Shown: positions 1-7,598 of the stretch, piece after piece
How positions within the stretch are numbered: position 1 is the first letter of the stretch
Layout of the letters: each line of letters opens with the position of its first letter
Origin: Streptomyces sp. CB00455
GTDB taxonomy: Bacteria > Actinomycetota > Actinomycetes > Streptomycetales > Streptomycetaceae
Reading direction: 5' to 3'
Length of the DNA stretch: 64,000 nt
Assembly (NCBI RefSeq): GCF_001905445.1
Contig: NZ_LIVQ01000004.1
Span: 253,462 to 317,461 of the forward strand
Made by a program: the position numbers and the translations under genes
Notes under the pieces: model-generated
What the model was told of the DNA's origin: nothing
The model's input: only the letters and a program-made list of their open reading frames with translations
Databases searched by the model: none

Positions 1-1
1 G

Positions 2-673
2 GTCGCCGCCGATCCGCAGCTGGTCACCAAGGTCCTGATCGGGCTCAACGCCGCCGTGTTCCTCGCCGGTCTGGCCGCCCCGTCCCTCGTGGTCCGGCTG
101 GAGCTGCTCGGCCGGTACGTCGAGTTCTTCGACGCCCCGGTGGAAGGGATCTCGACCGGCCAGTACTACCGCCTGCTGAGCTCGGTGTTCCTGCACGTCG
201 AATGGTGGCACCTGATCGGCAACATGATCGGGCTGTGGGTGATCGGCGGTCCGCTGGAGGCGGCCCTCGGCCGGTCCCGCTACCTCGCCGTCTACCTGCT
301 GTCGGGGCTCGGGGGCAGCGCCCTGGTCTATCTGCTCACCGCCCCGAACACCCCGACGCTCGGTGCGTCCGGTGCCGTGTTCGGCCTGCTCGGAGCCACC
401 GTCGTCCTGGCCCGCCGGCTGCGCTACGAGATGCGCCCGGTGATCACCATGGTCGTCCTGATGCTGGTATTGACCTTCGTACCCCTCGGCGGCAGCCTCA
501 GCGTGTCCTGGCAGGCGCACGTGGGCGGCCTGGTGACCGGGGCGCTGGTGGGTGTGGGCATGCTCCGGCCGGCCGCCGGCAGGAACCGCGCACTGATCCA
601 GTGGGGGACCTGTGCGGCGGTGTTCCTGCTGGCCGCAGCGGTGATCTGGGCCCGCACGGCGGAACTCACCTGA
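2..673 (+). CDS. Rhomboid family intramembrane serine protease, 5' end cut by window
   Basis: Membrane-embedded serine protease that cleaves substrates within or next to their transmembrane helices. The reading frame is open from base 2, so the real start lies left of the window; the GTG at 56 is internal. Visible hallmarks are HLIGNMIGLWVIGG (conserved H and N of an early helix), LGASGAVFGLLGA (the GxSG box with the nucleophilic Ser) and WQAHVGGLVTG (catalytic His). At least six hydrophobic helices follow each other. It ends just before a DnaA-box cluster and is convergent with crgA. Family assignment is firm; substrates are unknown. Confidence 0.9.
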   Translation, partial: VAADPQLVTKVLIGLNAAVFLAGLAAPSLVVRLELLGRYVEFFDAPVEGISTGQYYRLLSSVFLHVEWWHLIGNMIGLWVIGGPLEAALGRSRYLAVYLLSGLGGSALVYLLTAPNTPTLGASGAVFGLLGATVVLARRLRYEMRPVITMVVLMLVLTFVPLGGSLSVSWQAHVGGLVTGALVGVGMLRPAAGRNRALIQWGTCAAVFLLAAAVIWARTAELT

Positions 674-688
674 TCACACCGGCGTCAA

Positions 689-752
689 CTCTCCACAGAG
701 TTATCCACAGATCTTCTGTCTTTTCCTCAGGTGTGGATGACGCTGTGGATAA
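689..752. other. DnaA-box cluster in the rhomboid/crgA convergent gap
   Basis: Two perfect TTATCCACA boxes face each other, at 701-709 on + and 744-752 on -. Two weaker copies flank or fill them: CTCTCCACA at 689-697 and TCATCCACA on the - strand at 732-740. The perfect boxes lie in a 13-bp exact inverted repeat, GAGTTATCCACAG (698-710) and CTGTGGATAACTC (743-755). Seen: four box-like 9-mers in 64 bp. Known: Streptomyces has DnaA-box clusters outside oriC that titrate DnaA. Inferred: this is such a cluster. A 32-nt loop makes a terminator less likely, although the gap is convergent. Confidence 0.65.
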
Positions 753-789
753 CTCATGGGGAGAGCTTCCCCTCAGGGGTGGTCTGCTG

Positions 790-1044
790 CTACTTCCACT
801 GCGTGGAGACGCCGAAGCCCGCCGCGATGAAGCCGAAACCGACCACGATGTTCCAATTGCCCAGCGCCTCGATCGGCAGCTGGGTCTCGGTCACGTAGAA
901 GACGACGATCCACGCGAGTCCGATCAGGAAGAGGGCCAGCATGACCGGGGCGACCCAGCTGCGGTTCGTCAGCCTGATGCTCTGCGGCTGCCGCGTGGGC
1001 GGCGGCGTGTAGTCGTCCTTCTTGCGGATACGTGACTTCGGCAC
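790..1044 (-). CDS. crgA: Cell division protein CrgA
   Basis: Small membrane protein of 84 residues that, in actinobacteria, interacts with FtsZ and septal proteins and influences the timing of sporulation septation in Streptomyces. The N terminus is basic (PKSRIRKKDDY). Two hydrophobic helices follow, at about residues 31-51 and 64-80, separated by a short external loop, and the protein ends GVSTQWK, typical of the family. It is divergent from the DUF881/sortase operon and convergent with the rhomboid gene. Length and position next to the pknB/pbpA region match the family well. Confidence 0.93.
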   Translation of the reverse strand: MPKSRIRKKDDYTPPPTRQPQSIRLTNRSWVAPVMLALFLIGLAWIVVFYVTETQLPIEALGNWNIVVGFGFIAAGFGVSTQWK

Positions 1045-1075
1045 GAGGGGCTCTCCTGTCGATGCGCTGGGGACC

Positions 1076-1102
1076 TTGCCTGCCCCGGGCGTCCGTTAGC
1101 GT
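1076..1102 (+). promoter_or_regulatory. Possible promoter of the DUF881/sortase operon
   Basis: TTGCCT at 1076-1081 and TAGCGT at 1097-1102 resemble a Streptomyces housekeeping promoter, but the spacer is only 15 bp. It lies 33 bp before the TTG start at 1136, in the divergent crgA/DUF881 gap. Weak call based on position and the good -10 element. Confidence 0.3.
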
Positions 1103-1135
1103 AGTGGACCTGTGGCGTTGAAGGAGAAGGGTACG

Positions 1136-1909
1136 TTGAGCAATTCAGACGACTCCTCCGCGGGTCCCCGTCGCCGGGCCAGACCGGTCCGGCTGCTGAC
1201 GGCCGCCGTCTTCGCCCTGGCCGGGCTGCTCTTCGTCACCAGTTTCAACACCTCCAAGGGTACGAACATCCGGACCGACGCCTCGCTGCTGAAGCTGTCG
1301 GACCTCATCGAGGAGCGCAGCCAGAACAACGCGGCGCTGGAGACGGACGCCGCGGCGGCACGCCGGCGGGTGGACGCGCTCGCCGAGCGCGACGACGGCA
1401 GCACCAAGGCCGAGGACGCCAAGCTGGCGGCCCTGCGCAAAGCGTCCGGCACCGAGGAGCTCTCCGGCAAGGGCCTGACGGTCACCCTCAACGACGCCCC
1501 GCCGGGCGCCACCGCCCGCATCCCCAACGTGCCCGAGCCCCAGCCCAACGACCTGGTGATCCACCAGCAGGACCTCCAGGCCGTGGTGAACGCCCTGTGG
1601 CAGGGCGGCGCACAGGGCGTCCAGGTCATGGACCAGCGGCTCATCGCCACCAGTGCGGTCCGCTGCGTCGGCAACACCCTGATCCTCCAGGGCCGGGTGT
1701 ACTCGCCGCCCTACAAGGTCTCCGCCGTCGGGGACCCAGGCGCGCTGCGCAAGGCCCTTGGCGCCTCCCCGGCCCTGCAGAACTACCAGATGTACGTCAA
1801 CGCCTACGGGCTCGGCTGGAAAGTGGACGAGCACAGGGCGCTGACACTTCCCGGCTACTCCGGCACAGTGGACCTCCACTATGCGAAGCCGGTGGAGCCC
1901 TCGTCCTGA
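1136..1909 (+). CDS. DUF881 family membrane-anchored protein
   Basis: About 257 residues. It has a short basic N terminus (GPRRRARPVR), one transmembrane helix (LLTAAVFALAGLLFV), a helical segment at roughly residues 40-80 and a DUF881 extracytoplasmic domain ending in PGYSGTVDLHYAKPVEPSS. I chose TTG 1136 because AAGGAG lies 10 nt upstream; an in-frame GTG at 1112 precedes that ribosome site. DUF881 proteins often sit near division or sortase genes in actinobacteria, but their function is not established. First gene of the sortase operon; its stop overlaps the next ORF if ATG 1881 is used. Confidence 0.85.
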   Translation: MSNSDDSSAGPRRRARPVRLLTAAVFALAGLLFVTSFNTSKGTNIRTDASLLKLSDLIEERSQNNAALETDAAAARRRVDALAERDDGSTKAEDAKLAALRKASGTEELSGKGLTVTLNDAPPGATARIPNVPEPQPNDLVIHQQDLQAVVNALWQGGAQGVQVMDQRLIATSAVRCVGNTLILQGRVYSPPYKVSAVGDPGALRKALGASPALQNYQMYVNAYGLGWKVDEHRALTLPGYSGTVDLHYAKPVEPSS

Positions 1910-2678
1910 GGGGATACGGCCCGACGTCGTCCTGCGCCTGGCGGTGCGGACGTTCAGCGAGGTGTGCCTGACGGCCGGCACCCTGATCGTGCTGTTCGTG
2001 GTCTACGTACTGCTGTGGACGGGCGTCAAGGCGGACCGGGCCATGGACGGCGAGATGATCCGGCTGCGCGACGACTGGTCGGCGGCCGGCGCGGCCGGCG
2101 GCGCCGCACCGGCGCCGGCGGCGACACCGACGGCTTCCCCCGCGCCCGCGCGGGCCCCCGGCCCCGCGCCGTCCCCCGATCCCGCCCCCGCCCGGTCCAC
2201 CGGATATCCGGCCGGCCGGGCCTTCGCCGAGATGTACATCCCGCGCTTCGGCCCGGACTGGAACAAGCCCGTGCTGGAGGGCACGGACCCCGGCCTGCTG
2301 AAGAAGGGCCTGGGGCACTACGCCGCAACCGCCCCCCTCGGCGCCACCGGCAACTTCTCGGTCGCGGGCCACCGGCGCACCTACGGAGACCCCTTCAAGG
2401 ACTTCCCGCTGCTGCGCCCCGGCGACGCCGTCATCCTCAAGGACGCCACGACCTGGTACACCTACACGGTCCGCGGCGGCCCGCTGCGCACCCTGCCCAC
2501 GGACGTCGGCGTGGTCGACCCCGTCCCCCGGAAGTCGCCCTTCACGGCGCCCGGCCGCTACCTCACGCTCACGACCTGTGATCCCGAGTGGGGCCACAGC
2601 CACCGGCTGGTCGTCTGGGCGGAGCTGACCGGCACGCGCCCCGTGGGCCGGGGCGGACCGGAGGGATTGCCGAGGTGA
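1881..2678 (+). CDS. Class E sortase (first of three)
   Basis: Membrane-anchored cysteine transpeptidase that would attach surface proteins carrying a C-terminal sorting signal to the cell wall. It has one N-terminal helix (about residues 28-46), a Pro/Ala-rich linker (70-108) and a sortase barrel with catalytic His164 (AGHRRTYGDP), Cys233 (TLTTCDPE) and Arg242 (HRLVVW). The TLTTC context and single N-terminal anchor fit class E. The start is uncertain: ATG 1881 lies within the end of the DUF881 gene without a clear ribosome site, and the in-frame GTG near 1942 would cut into the helix. Confidence 0.9.
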   Translation: MRSRWSPRPEGIRPDVVLRLAVRTFSEVCLTAGTLIVLFVVYVLLWTGVKADRAMDGEMIRLRDDWSAAGAAGGAAPAPAATPTASPAPARAPGPAPSPDPAPARSTGYPAGRAFAEMYIPRFGPDWNKPVLEGTDPGLLKKGLGHYAATAPLGATGNFSVAGHRRTYGDPFKDFPLLRPGDAVILKDATTWYTYTVRGGPLRTLPTDVGVVDPVPRKSPFTAPGRYLTLTTCDPEWGHSHRLVVWAELTGTRPVGRGGPEGLPR

Positions 2679-2767
2679 CCCTCCCGGCCGGGCCGCTGCC
2701 TTTAGTCTGTTCGCGTACCGCCCCCGCGGTGCGGGCAACGATCGTGGACGAGAAGGAAACGGACGGC

Positions 2768-2944
2768 ATGTACGGCTGGATCTGGCGGCATCTGCCGGGC
2801 AACGCGTGGGTACGCGCGCTGATCTCGCTCGTACTGGTCCTCGCGGTGGTCTTCGTGCTGTTCCAGTACGTCTTCCCGTGGGCCGAGCCCCTCCTTCCGT
2901 TCAACGATGTGACGGTGGACGAGGGATCGGGAGCCACTCCGTGA
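2768..2944 (+). CDS. Small single-pass membrane protein between sortase and pabA
   Basis: 58 residues. It starts at ATG 2768, after AAGGAAA, and has one strong hydrophobic helix (LISLVLVLAVVFVLFQYVF) and a short acidic tail (DVTVDEGSG). The stop overlaps the GTG start of the amidotransferase by 4 bp, which argues for translational coupling and a real gene. I do not recognise a function. Its place between a sortase and pabA suggests either a sortase accessory or a small conserved membrane peptide. Confidence 0.75.
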   Translation: MYGWIWRHLPGNAWVRALISLVLVLAVVFVLFQYVFPWAEPLLPFNDVTVDEGSGATP

Positions 2945-3579
2945 GCGCGCGCATTCTGGTCGTGGACAACTACGACAGCTTTGTCTTCAACCTGGTCCAG
3001 TACCTCTACCAGCTCGGCGCCGAGTGCGAGGTGCTGCGCAACGACCAGGTCGAGCTCTCGCACGCGCAGGACGGCTTCGACGGCGTGCTGCTCTCCCCCG
3101 GCCCCGGGACGCCGGAGGAGGCGGGGGTCTGCGTCGACATGGTCCGCCACTGCGCGCGGACGGGCGTCCCCGTCTTCGGCGTGTGTCTGGGCATGCAGTC
3201 GATGGCGGTCGCCTACGGAGGGGTCGTGGGCCGGGCCCCCGAGCTGCTGCACGGCAAGACCTCGCCCGTCACCCACGGGGGGCTGGGGGTCTTCGAGGGG
3301 CTCCCGTCGCCGTTCACCGCGACCCGGTACCACTCCCTGGCCGCCGAGCCCCTGACCCTGCCCGACGCGCTGGAGGTCACGGCGCGGACCGAGGACGGGA
3401 TCATCATGGGTCTGCGCCACCGGGAGCACGACGTCGAGGGCGTGCAGTTCCACCCCGAGTCGGTGCTGACCGAGTGGGGCCACCGGATGCTCGCGAACTG
3501 GCTGGTCCGCTGCGGTGACGCGGGCGCGGTGGAGCGCTCGGTGGGGCTGGCCCCGGTGGTGGGCAAGGCCGTCGCGTGA
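2941..3579 (+). CDS. pabA: Glutamine amidotransferase subunit of aminodeoxychorismate/anthranilate synthase
   Basis: Class I glutamine amidotransferase of 212 residues that supplies ammonia to a chorismate-using partner for folate (PabB) or tryptophan (TrpE). Motifs: LVVDNYDSF at the N terminus, the oxyanion segment LSPGPGTPEEAG, the nucleophile Cys82 in GVCLGMQ and the C-terminal His-Glu pair in FHPESVLTEWG. GTG 2941 overlaps the preceding stop by 4 bp, and its own stop overlaps the next sortase start (GTGA). No PabB/TrpE partner is in the window, so pabA versus trpG cannot be settled here. It is oddly embedded in a sortase operon. Confidence 0.88.
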   Translation: MSARILVVDNYDSFVFNLVQYLYQLGAECEVLRNDQVELSHAQDGFDGVLLSPGPGTPEEAGVCVDMVRHCARTGVPVFGVCLGMQSMAVAYGGVVGRAPELLHGKTSPVTHGGLGVFEGLPSPFTATRYHSLAAEPLTLPDALEVTARTEDGIIMGLRHREHDVEGVQFHPESVLTEWGHRMLANWLVRCGDAGAVERSVGLAPVVGKAVA

Positions 3580-4403
3580 CCGTGCTCGCGCCGTCCGCCC
3601 CCACGGAGGGCCGGGCCGCGCGACGCAGGGCAGCTCAGGAGGCCGCGAAGCGGGCCGCCCGGCACAGCCGCAGGCGGGGAGGACGGCGCCGCAGGCGGCC
3701 CGCCTCGGGCGGTCCGGTGGTCGTCGCGAGCCGGCTGGGCGGGGAACTGTTCATCACAGTGGGCCTGGTGATGCTGCTGTTCGTCGCCTATCAGCTCTGG
3801 TACACGAACATCGTGGCGGGGCGGGAGGCGGACGGCGCCGCGGGCTCGCTCCGGCAGACCTGGCAGCGCGATCCGGGCACCGGCACGGCCGCCGCACCGC
3901 CGGTGGCGGCCTTCGAGCCCGGCCAGGGCTTCGCGATCATGTACATCCCGAAGCTGGATCTGAAGGTGCCGGTGGCGGAGGGGGTCAGCAAACCGAAGGT
4001 GCTCGACCGGGGGATGGTCGGGCACTACGGGGAGGGACCGCTCAAGACGGCGATGCCGGCGGACAAGCAGGGGAACTTCGCGGTGGCCGGCCACCGCAAC
4101 ACCCACGGCGAGCCGTTCCGCTACATCAACCGGCTGGTGCCGGGCGACCCCGTCGTCGTCGAGACGCGGGACGCCTACTACACGTACGAGACGACCTCGT
4201 CCCTGGCGCAGACGCCGCCGACGAACGTGTCGGTGCTGCGGCCGGTGCCGGAGGGCTCCGGCTTCACCTCACCGGGCCGGTACCTCACCCTGACCACCTG
4301 CACCCCGGAGTTCACCAGCACCTACCGGATGATCGTATGGGGCAGGATGACCGACGAACGCCCCCGCAGCCAGGGCCCGCCGCCCGCGCTGACCCGCTCG
4401 TAG
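3576..4403 (+). CDS. Class E sortase (second of three)
   Basis: 275 residues. The cytoplasmic N terminus is very basic (an Arg-rich run at residues 31-41), followed by one helix (about 57-75), a linker and the sortase barrel with catalytic His173 (AGHRNTHGEPF), Cys242 (TLTTCTPEF) and Arg251 (YRMIVWG). GTG 3576 overlaps the stop of pabA by 4 bp, so the genes are coupled. Known of the family: class E enzymes in Streptomyces recognise LAxTG-type signals and anchor chaplins and other surface proteins. Which substrate this copy handles cannot be read from sequence. Confidence 0.92.
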   Translation: MTVLAPSAPTEGRAARRRAAQEAAKRAARHSRRRGGRRRRRPASGGPVVVASRLGGELFITVGLVMLLFVAYQLWYTNIVAGREADGAAGSLRQTWQRDPGTGTAAAPPVAAFEPGQGFAIMYIPKLDLKVPVAEGVSKPKVLDRGMVGHYGEGPLKTAMPADKQGNFAVAGHRNTHGEPFRYINRLVPGDPVVVETRDAYYTYETTSSLAQTPPTNVSVLRPVPEGSGFTSPGRYLTLTTCTPEFTSTYRMIVWGRMTDERPRSQGPPPALTRS

Positions 4404-4426
4404 ACCGCCCGAAGGACGAATCAGCA

Positions 4427-5158
4427 GTGTCTCGCGCCCACCGCCGCCCCGCCGCCGCCGAGCGGCCCCCGCGCCGCAGCGTGCTCGCCGGTTTCCTGAG
4501 CCTGCTGGGCGAGCTCCTGATCACGCTGGGCCTGGTGCTGGGCCTGTTCGTGGCCTACTCGCTGTGGTGGACGAACGTGCTCGCGGACCGGCAGGCGTCG
4601 GCGCGGGGCGACGAGGTCCGCCGCCAGTGGCAGACGCCCGCCCCGTCGAAGAACGGGGAGCCGGGGGCCCTGGACACGCAGGACGGCGTCGGCTTCCTGC
4701 ACGTGCCGGCGATGGAGAACGGCGAGGTACTGGTCAAGCGGGGCACGGACCCGGACGTCCTCGACGACGGCGTGGCGGGCTACTACACGCAGCCGGTGAA
4801 GTCGGCGCTGCCGGGGGACGGGGAGGGAAACTTCGCCCTCGCCGCGCACCGGGACGGCCACGGCGCGAAGTTCCACGACATCGACAAGCTCGACAACGGC
4901 GACGCGATCGTCTTCGAGACCAAGGACACCTGGTACGTGTACAAGGTCTTCGCACAACTGCGCCAGACGTCGAAGTACGACGTCGACGTGATCAGTCCGG
5001 TCCCGAAGGAGTCGGGCAGGACGGCCCCGGGGCGCTACATCACGCTGACGACGTGCACGCCGGTGTACACCTCGAAGTACCGGTACGTCGTGTGGGGCGA
5101 GCTGGTCCGCACCGAGAAGGCCGACGCGAAGCGGACGCCGCCGGCCGAGCTGCGCTGA
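4427..5158 (+). CDS. Class E sortase (third of three)
   Basis: 243 residues from GTG 4427, with GAAGGA about 10 nt upstream; the stop of the preceding sortase is 23 bp away. One N-terminal helix (about residues 26-45) ends in SLWWTN. The barrel carries His141 (LAAHRDGHG), Cys210 (TLTTCTPVY) and Arg219 (KYRYVVWG). It is closer to the second copy than to the first (shared GELxITxGLV and YxLWxTN around the helix), so a local duplication is likely. The same frame stays open upstream through the preceding genes, but that part is a shadow. Confidence 0.9.
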   Translation: MSRAHRRPAAAERPPRRSVLAGFLSLLGELLITLGLVLGLFVAYSLWWTNVLADRQASARGDEVRRQWQTPAPSKNGEPGALDTQDGVGFLHVPAMENGEVLVKRGTDPDVLDDGVAGYYTQPVKSALPGDGEGNFALAAHRDGHGAKFHDIDKLDNGDAIVFETKDTWYVYKVFAQLRQTSKYDVDVISPVPKESGRTAPGRYITLTTCTPVYTSKYRYVVWGELVRTEKADAKRTPPAELR

Positions 5159-5188
5159 GGCCGCCGCCGGACACCGCGCCCGGACGCC

Positions 5189-5213
5189 CCACAGGCCCCT
5201 CGGAGCCCTGTGG
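5189..5213 (+). terminator. Hairpin after the sortase operon
   Basis: CCACAGG (5189-5195) pairs with CCTGTGG (5207-5213) across an 11-nt loop, 30 bp past the last sortase stop. There is no T run, as is usual in Streptomyces. Confidence 0.45.
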
Positions 5214-5315
5214 AAGGCGCCGCCCGGAGGCGGAGCCCCCGCGGCCCGTCCCGGGGGCCGCCGGACGCCCCACGGGCCGCCCAGCAGGCCGCGCGGAGTG
5301 CGCCGCCGATACGTG

Positions 5316-5347
5316 CGAAGGCCCGACCCCCGGGGGCCGGACCTTCG
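5316..5347. terminator. Bidirectional terminator between the sortase operon and pknB
   Basis: CGAAGG...CCTTCG with a near-perfect C/G-rich inner stem (two mismatches) spans 5316-5347, in the 210-bp convergent gap. It lies about 20 bp past the pknB stop on the - strand. The gap holds no gene. Confidence 0.55.
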
Positions 5348-5368
5348 TACATGTGTGCCGTGCGTCGC

Positions 5369-7402
5369 CTAGCGGCGCCCGCCGCCGCCGGTCAGGCCGC
5401 CGAAGAGGCCGCCTCCGCCGTTGTTGTTGCCGCCGTCCTGCTGGCCCTGGATGGTGAACACGTTCACCGGAGTACCGGAGTTGAGCGTCGTGCCGGCGGC
5501 CGGGTCGGACAGCACCACGATCGCGTTGTCGTCCGTCGGGCCGGACATGACCCTGCCGAAGGTCAGGTTCTTGGCCGCCAGCTCCTGCTTGGCCTGCGCC
5601 ACCGTCTTCTGGGCGAGGTTCGGTACCTGGGTCTGCTGGGCGGCCTTGGTGACGGTGATGTTGACCGTCTTGCCCACCTCGATCTGCTCACCCGGCTGGT
5701 ACTGCTGCTGGATGATCTTCTTCGGCTCGGCCCCGGGGGACTCGACCTCCGTGGTGCTGCCCAGCTTGAGCTTGACGTCCGACAGGAGCTTGGCCGCCTC
5801 CTCGCGGGTCTTGCCCTTGAGGTCGGGGACGACGGCCTTGGACAGCTCCTTGGCGACGGTCAGGGTGATGACGTCGTTCTTCTTCGCGTCGGCGCCGGCC
5901 TTGGGGTTCTGGTCCAGGACGACGCCCGGGGTGCGGTCGGACTCCTGGTTCTTGCGCTCCACCTGGAAGCCCTTGGCCTTGAGGGTCTTCTCCGCCTCGT
6001 CGTACTGGGCGCTCAGCACGTCCGGTACGGGGATCGAGGGGGCGCCGGTGGAGACGGTCACCTTGACCGTGGAGCCCTTCTCGGCCTTGGAGTCGGCCGC
6101 CGGGTCCTGCTTGCAGATGTTGCCCTTGGGCTGGTCCTCGCAAGCCGCGTCGGCTTCCTTCACGACCTTGAGGCCGACGTTGTTCACGCTCTGCTGCGCC
6201 TGCTCCAGCGTCGTGCCGATGAGCTTCGGTACGAGGGGCCGGTTGTCGGCGCGGCCCTTGGACAGGGAGCTGCCGATGAGGATCGCGCCGACCAGGACGA
6301 GGACGCCCGCCGCCACGAGCAGGATCATGGACGCCTTGCTCTTCTTCTGCTGGCGGCGGTGCGGTCCCTGGTCGTAGCCCTGGTCGCCGTACCCGTATCC
6401 GCCGTCGCCCGGGGGCATGGGCGGCATCATCGAGGTCTGCCCGCCCGAGTCCGCGGGGCGCAGGGCGGTGGTGGGCTGGTCGTAGCCCGGGTGGCCGTAG
6501 CCGTGGCCCTGGTCGGGGTAGCCGTAGCCGGCCGCGCCCATGGAGGCGGTGGCGGCGACGGGCTGCCCGTCGAGGCAGGCCTCGATGTCGGCGCGCATCT
6601 CATCGGCGGACTGGTAGCGGTAGTCCGGGTCCTTGACCAGGGCCTTGAGGACGATGGCGTCCATCTCGGGCGTGATCTCGGGGTCGAAGTTCGACGGCGG
6701 CTGCGGCTCTTCCCGCACGTGCTGGTAGGCGACCGCCACGGGGGAGTCGCCGATGAAGGGGGGCCGCACGCACAGCAGTTCGTACAGCAGGCACCCGGCG
6801 GAGTAGAGGTCGGAGCGGGCGTCGACCTGCTCGCCCTTGGCCTGCTCCGGGGAGAGGTACTGGGCGGTGCCGATGACGGCGGCCGTCTGCGTCATGGTCA
6901 TGCCGGAGTCGCCCATGGCGCGCGCGATGCCGAAGTCCATGACCTTGACCTGGCCGGTGCGGGTCAGCATCACGTTGGCGGGCTTGATGTCGCGGTGCAC
7001 GATGCCGGCGCGGTGCGAGTACTCCAGGGCCTGGAGGATGCCGATGCACATCTCCAGCGTCCGCTCGGGCAGCAGCTTGCGTCCGGAGTGCAGCAGCTCG
7101 CGCAGGGTGGAGCCGTCGACGTACTCCATCACGATGTACGGGATGGAGATGTTGTCGACGTAGTCCTCGCCGGTGTCGTAGACGGCGACGATCGCGGGGT
7201 GGTTCAGCGACGCGGCCGACTGCGCCTCGCGACGGAACCGGGCCTGGAAGGACGGGTCTCGGGCGAGGTCGGCACGCAGGGTCTTGACGGCGACGGTACG
7301 GCCGAGCCGGGTGTCGTGGGCGAGGTAGACCTCGGCCATGCCACCGCGGCCGAGCACGTGGCTCAGCTCGTACCGGCCGCCGAGGCGACGCGGCTCTTCC
7401 AT
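5369..7402 (-). CDS. pknB: PASTA-domain Ser/Thr protein kinase PknB
   Basis: 677 residues. The cytoplasmic kinase domain has GRGGMAEVY, Lys40 (VAVK), HRDIKPAN (137-144), DFG (156-158) and an activation loop with TMTQT (169-173). A Gly/Tyr-rich linker follows, then one transmembrane helix (SMILLVAAGVLVLVGAILIG), then four extracytoplasmic PASTA repeats that in this family sense peptidoglycan fragments, and a Gly-rich tail. ATG 7402 has GGAGAGGG upstream; the frame continues further but without another good start. Last gene of the cell-wall operon, downstream of pbpA. It likely phosphorylates the FHA, FtsW/RodA and PbpA neighbours, opposed by the PP2C phosphatase. Confidence 0.95.
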   Translation of the reverse strand: MEEPRRLGGRYELSHVLGRGGMAEVYLAHDTRLGRTVAVKTLRADLARDPSFQARFRREAQSAASLNHPAIVAVYDTGEDYVDNISIPYIVMEYVDGSTLRELLHSGRKLLPERTLEMCIGILQALEYSHRAGIVHRDIKPANVMLTRTGQVKVMDFGIARAMGDSGMTMTQTAAVIGTAQYLSPEQAKGEQVDARSDLYSAGCLLYELLCVRPPFIGDSPVAVAYQHVREEPQPPSNFDPEITPEMDAIVLKALVKDPDYRYQSADEMRADIEACLDGQPVAATASMGAAGYGYPDQGHGYGHPGYDQPTTALRPADSGGQTSMMPPMPPGDGGYGYGDQGYDQGPHRRQQKKSKASMILLVAAGVLVLVGAILIGSSLSKGRADNRPLVPKLIGTTLEQAQQSVNNVGLKVVKEADAACEDQPKGNICKQDPAADSKAEKGSTVKVTVSTGAPSIPVPDVLSAQYDEAEKTLKAKGFQVERKNQESDRTPGVVLDQNPKAGADAKKNDVITLTVAKELSKAVVPDLKGKTREEAAKLLSDVKLKLGSTTEVESPGAEPKKIIQQQYQPGEQIEVGKTVNITVTKAAQQTQVPNLAQKTVAQAKQELAAKNLTFGRVMSGPTDDNAIVVLSDPAAGTTLNSGTPVNVFTIQGQQDGGNNNGGGGLFGGLTGGGGRR

Positions 7403-7598
7403 AACGTTGCAGCCCTCTCCGTCAGTCCCGACCGCACCTGTGTGTGGTCCGGCGGTGTGCTGTTCGCGCAAAGGCTACCGGCCGATCGTCTGTGATCGGT
7501 TCGCGGGCACAGGCTGATACTGGACCGGTACCGTACGCTCGGATCCGGACTGGATCAGTGACGGGGGTCACTCTTTTCCGTCGCTCCGTCATCCCTGC

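Noticed and set aside
2..5158. oriC itself
   Set aside because: Only one small DnaA-box cluster is present and dnaA, dnaN, rpmH and gyrase genes are absent; oriC should lie outside the window.
5210..7495. Long open frame of 761 codons on the + strand opposite pknB
   Set aside because: Antisense shadow of a GC-rich gene; composition is low-complexity (Leu/Gly/Val/Arg) with no domain, while pknB has all kinase and PASTA motifs.
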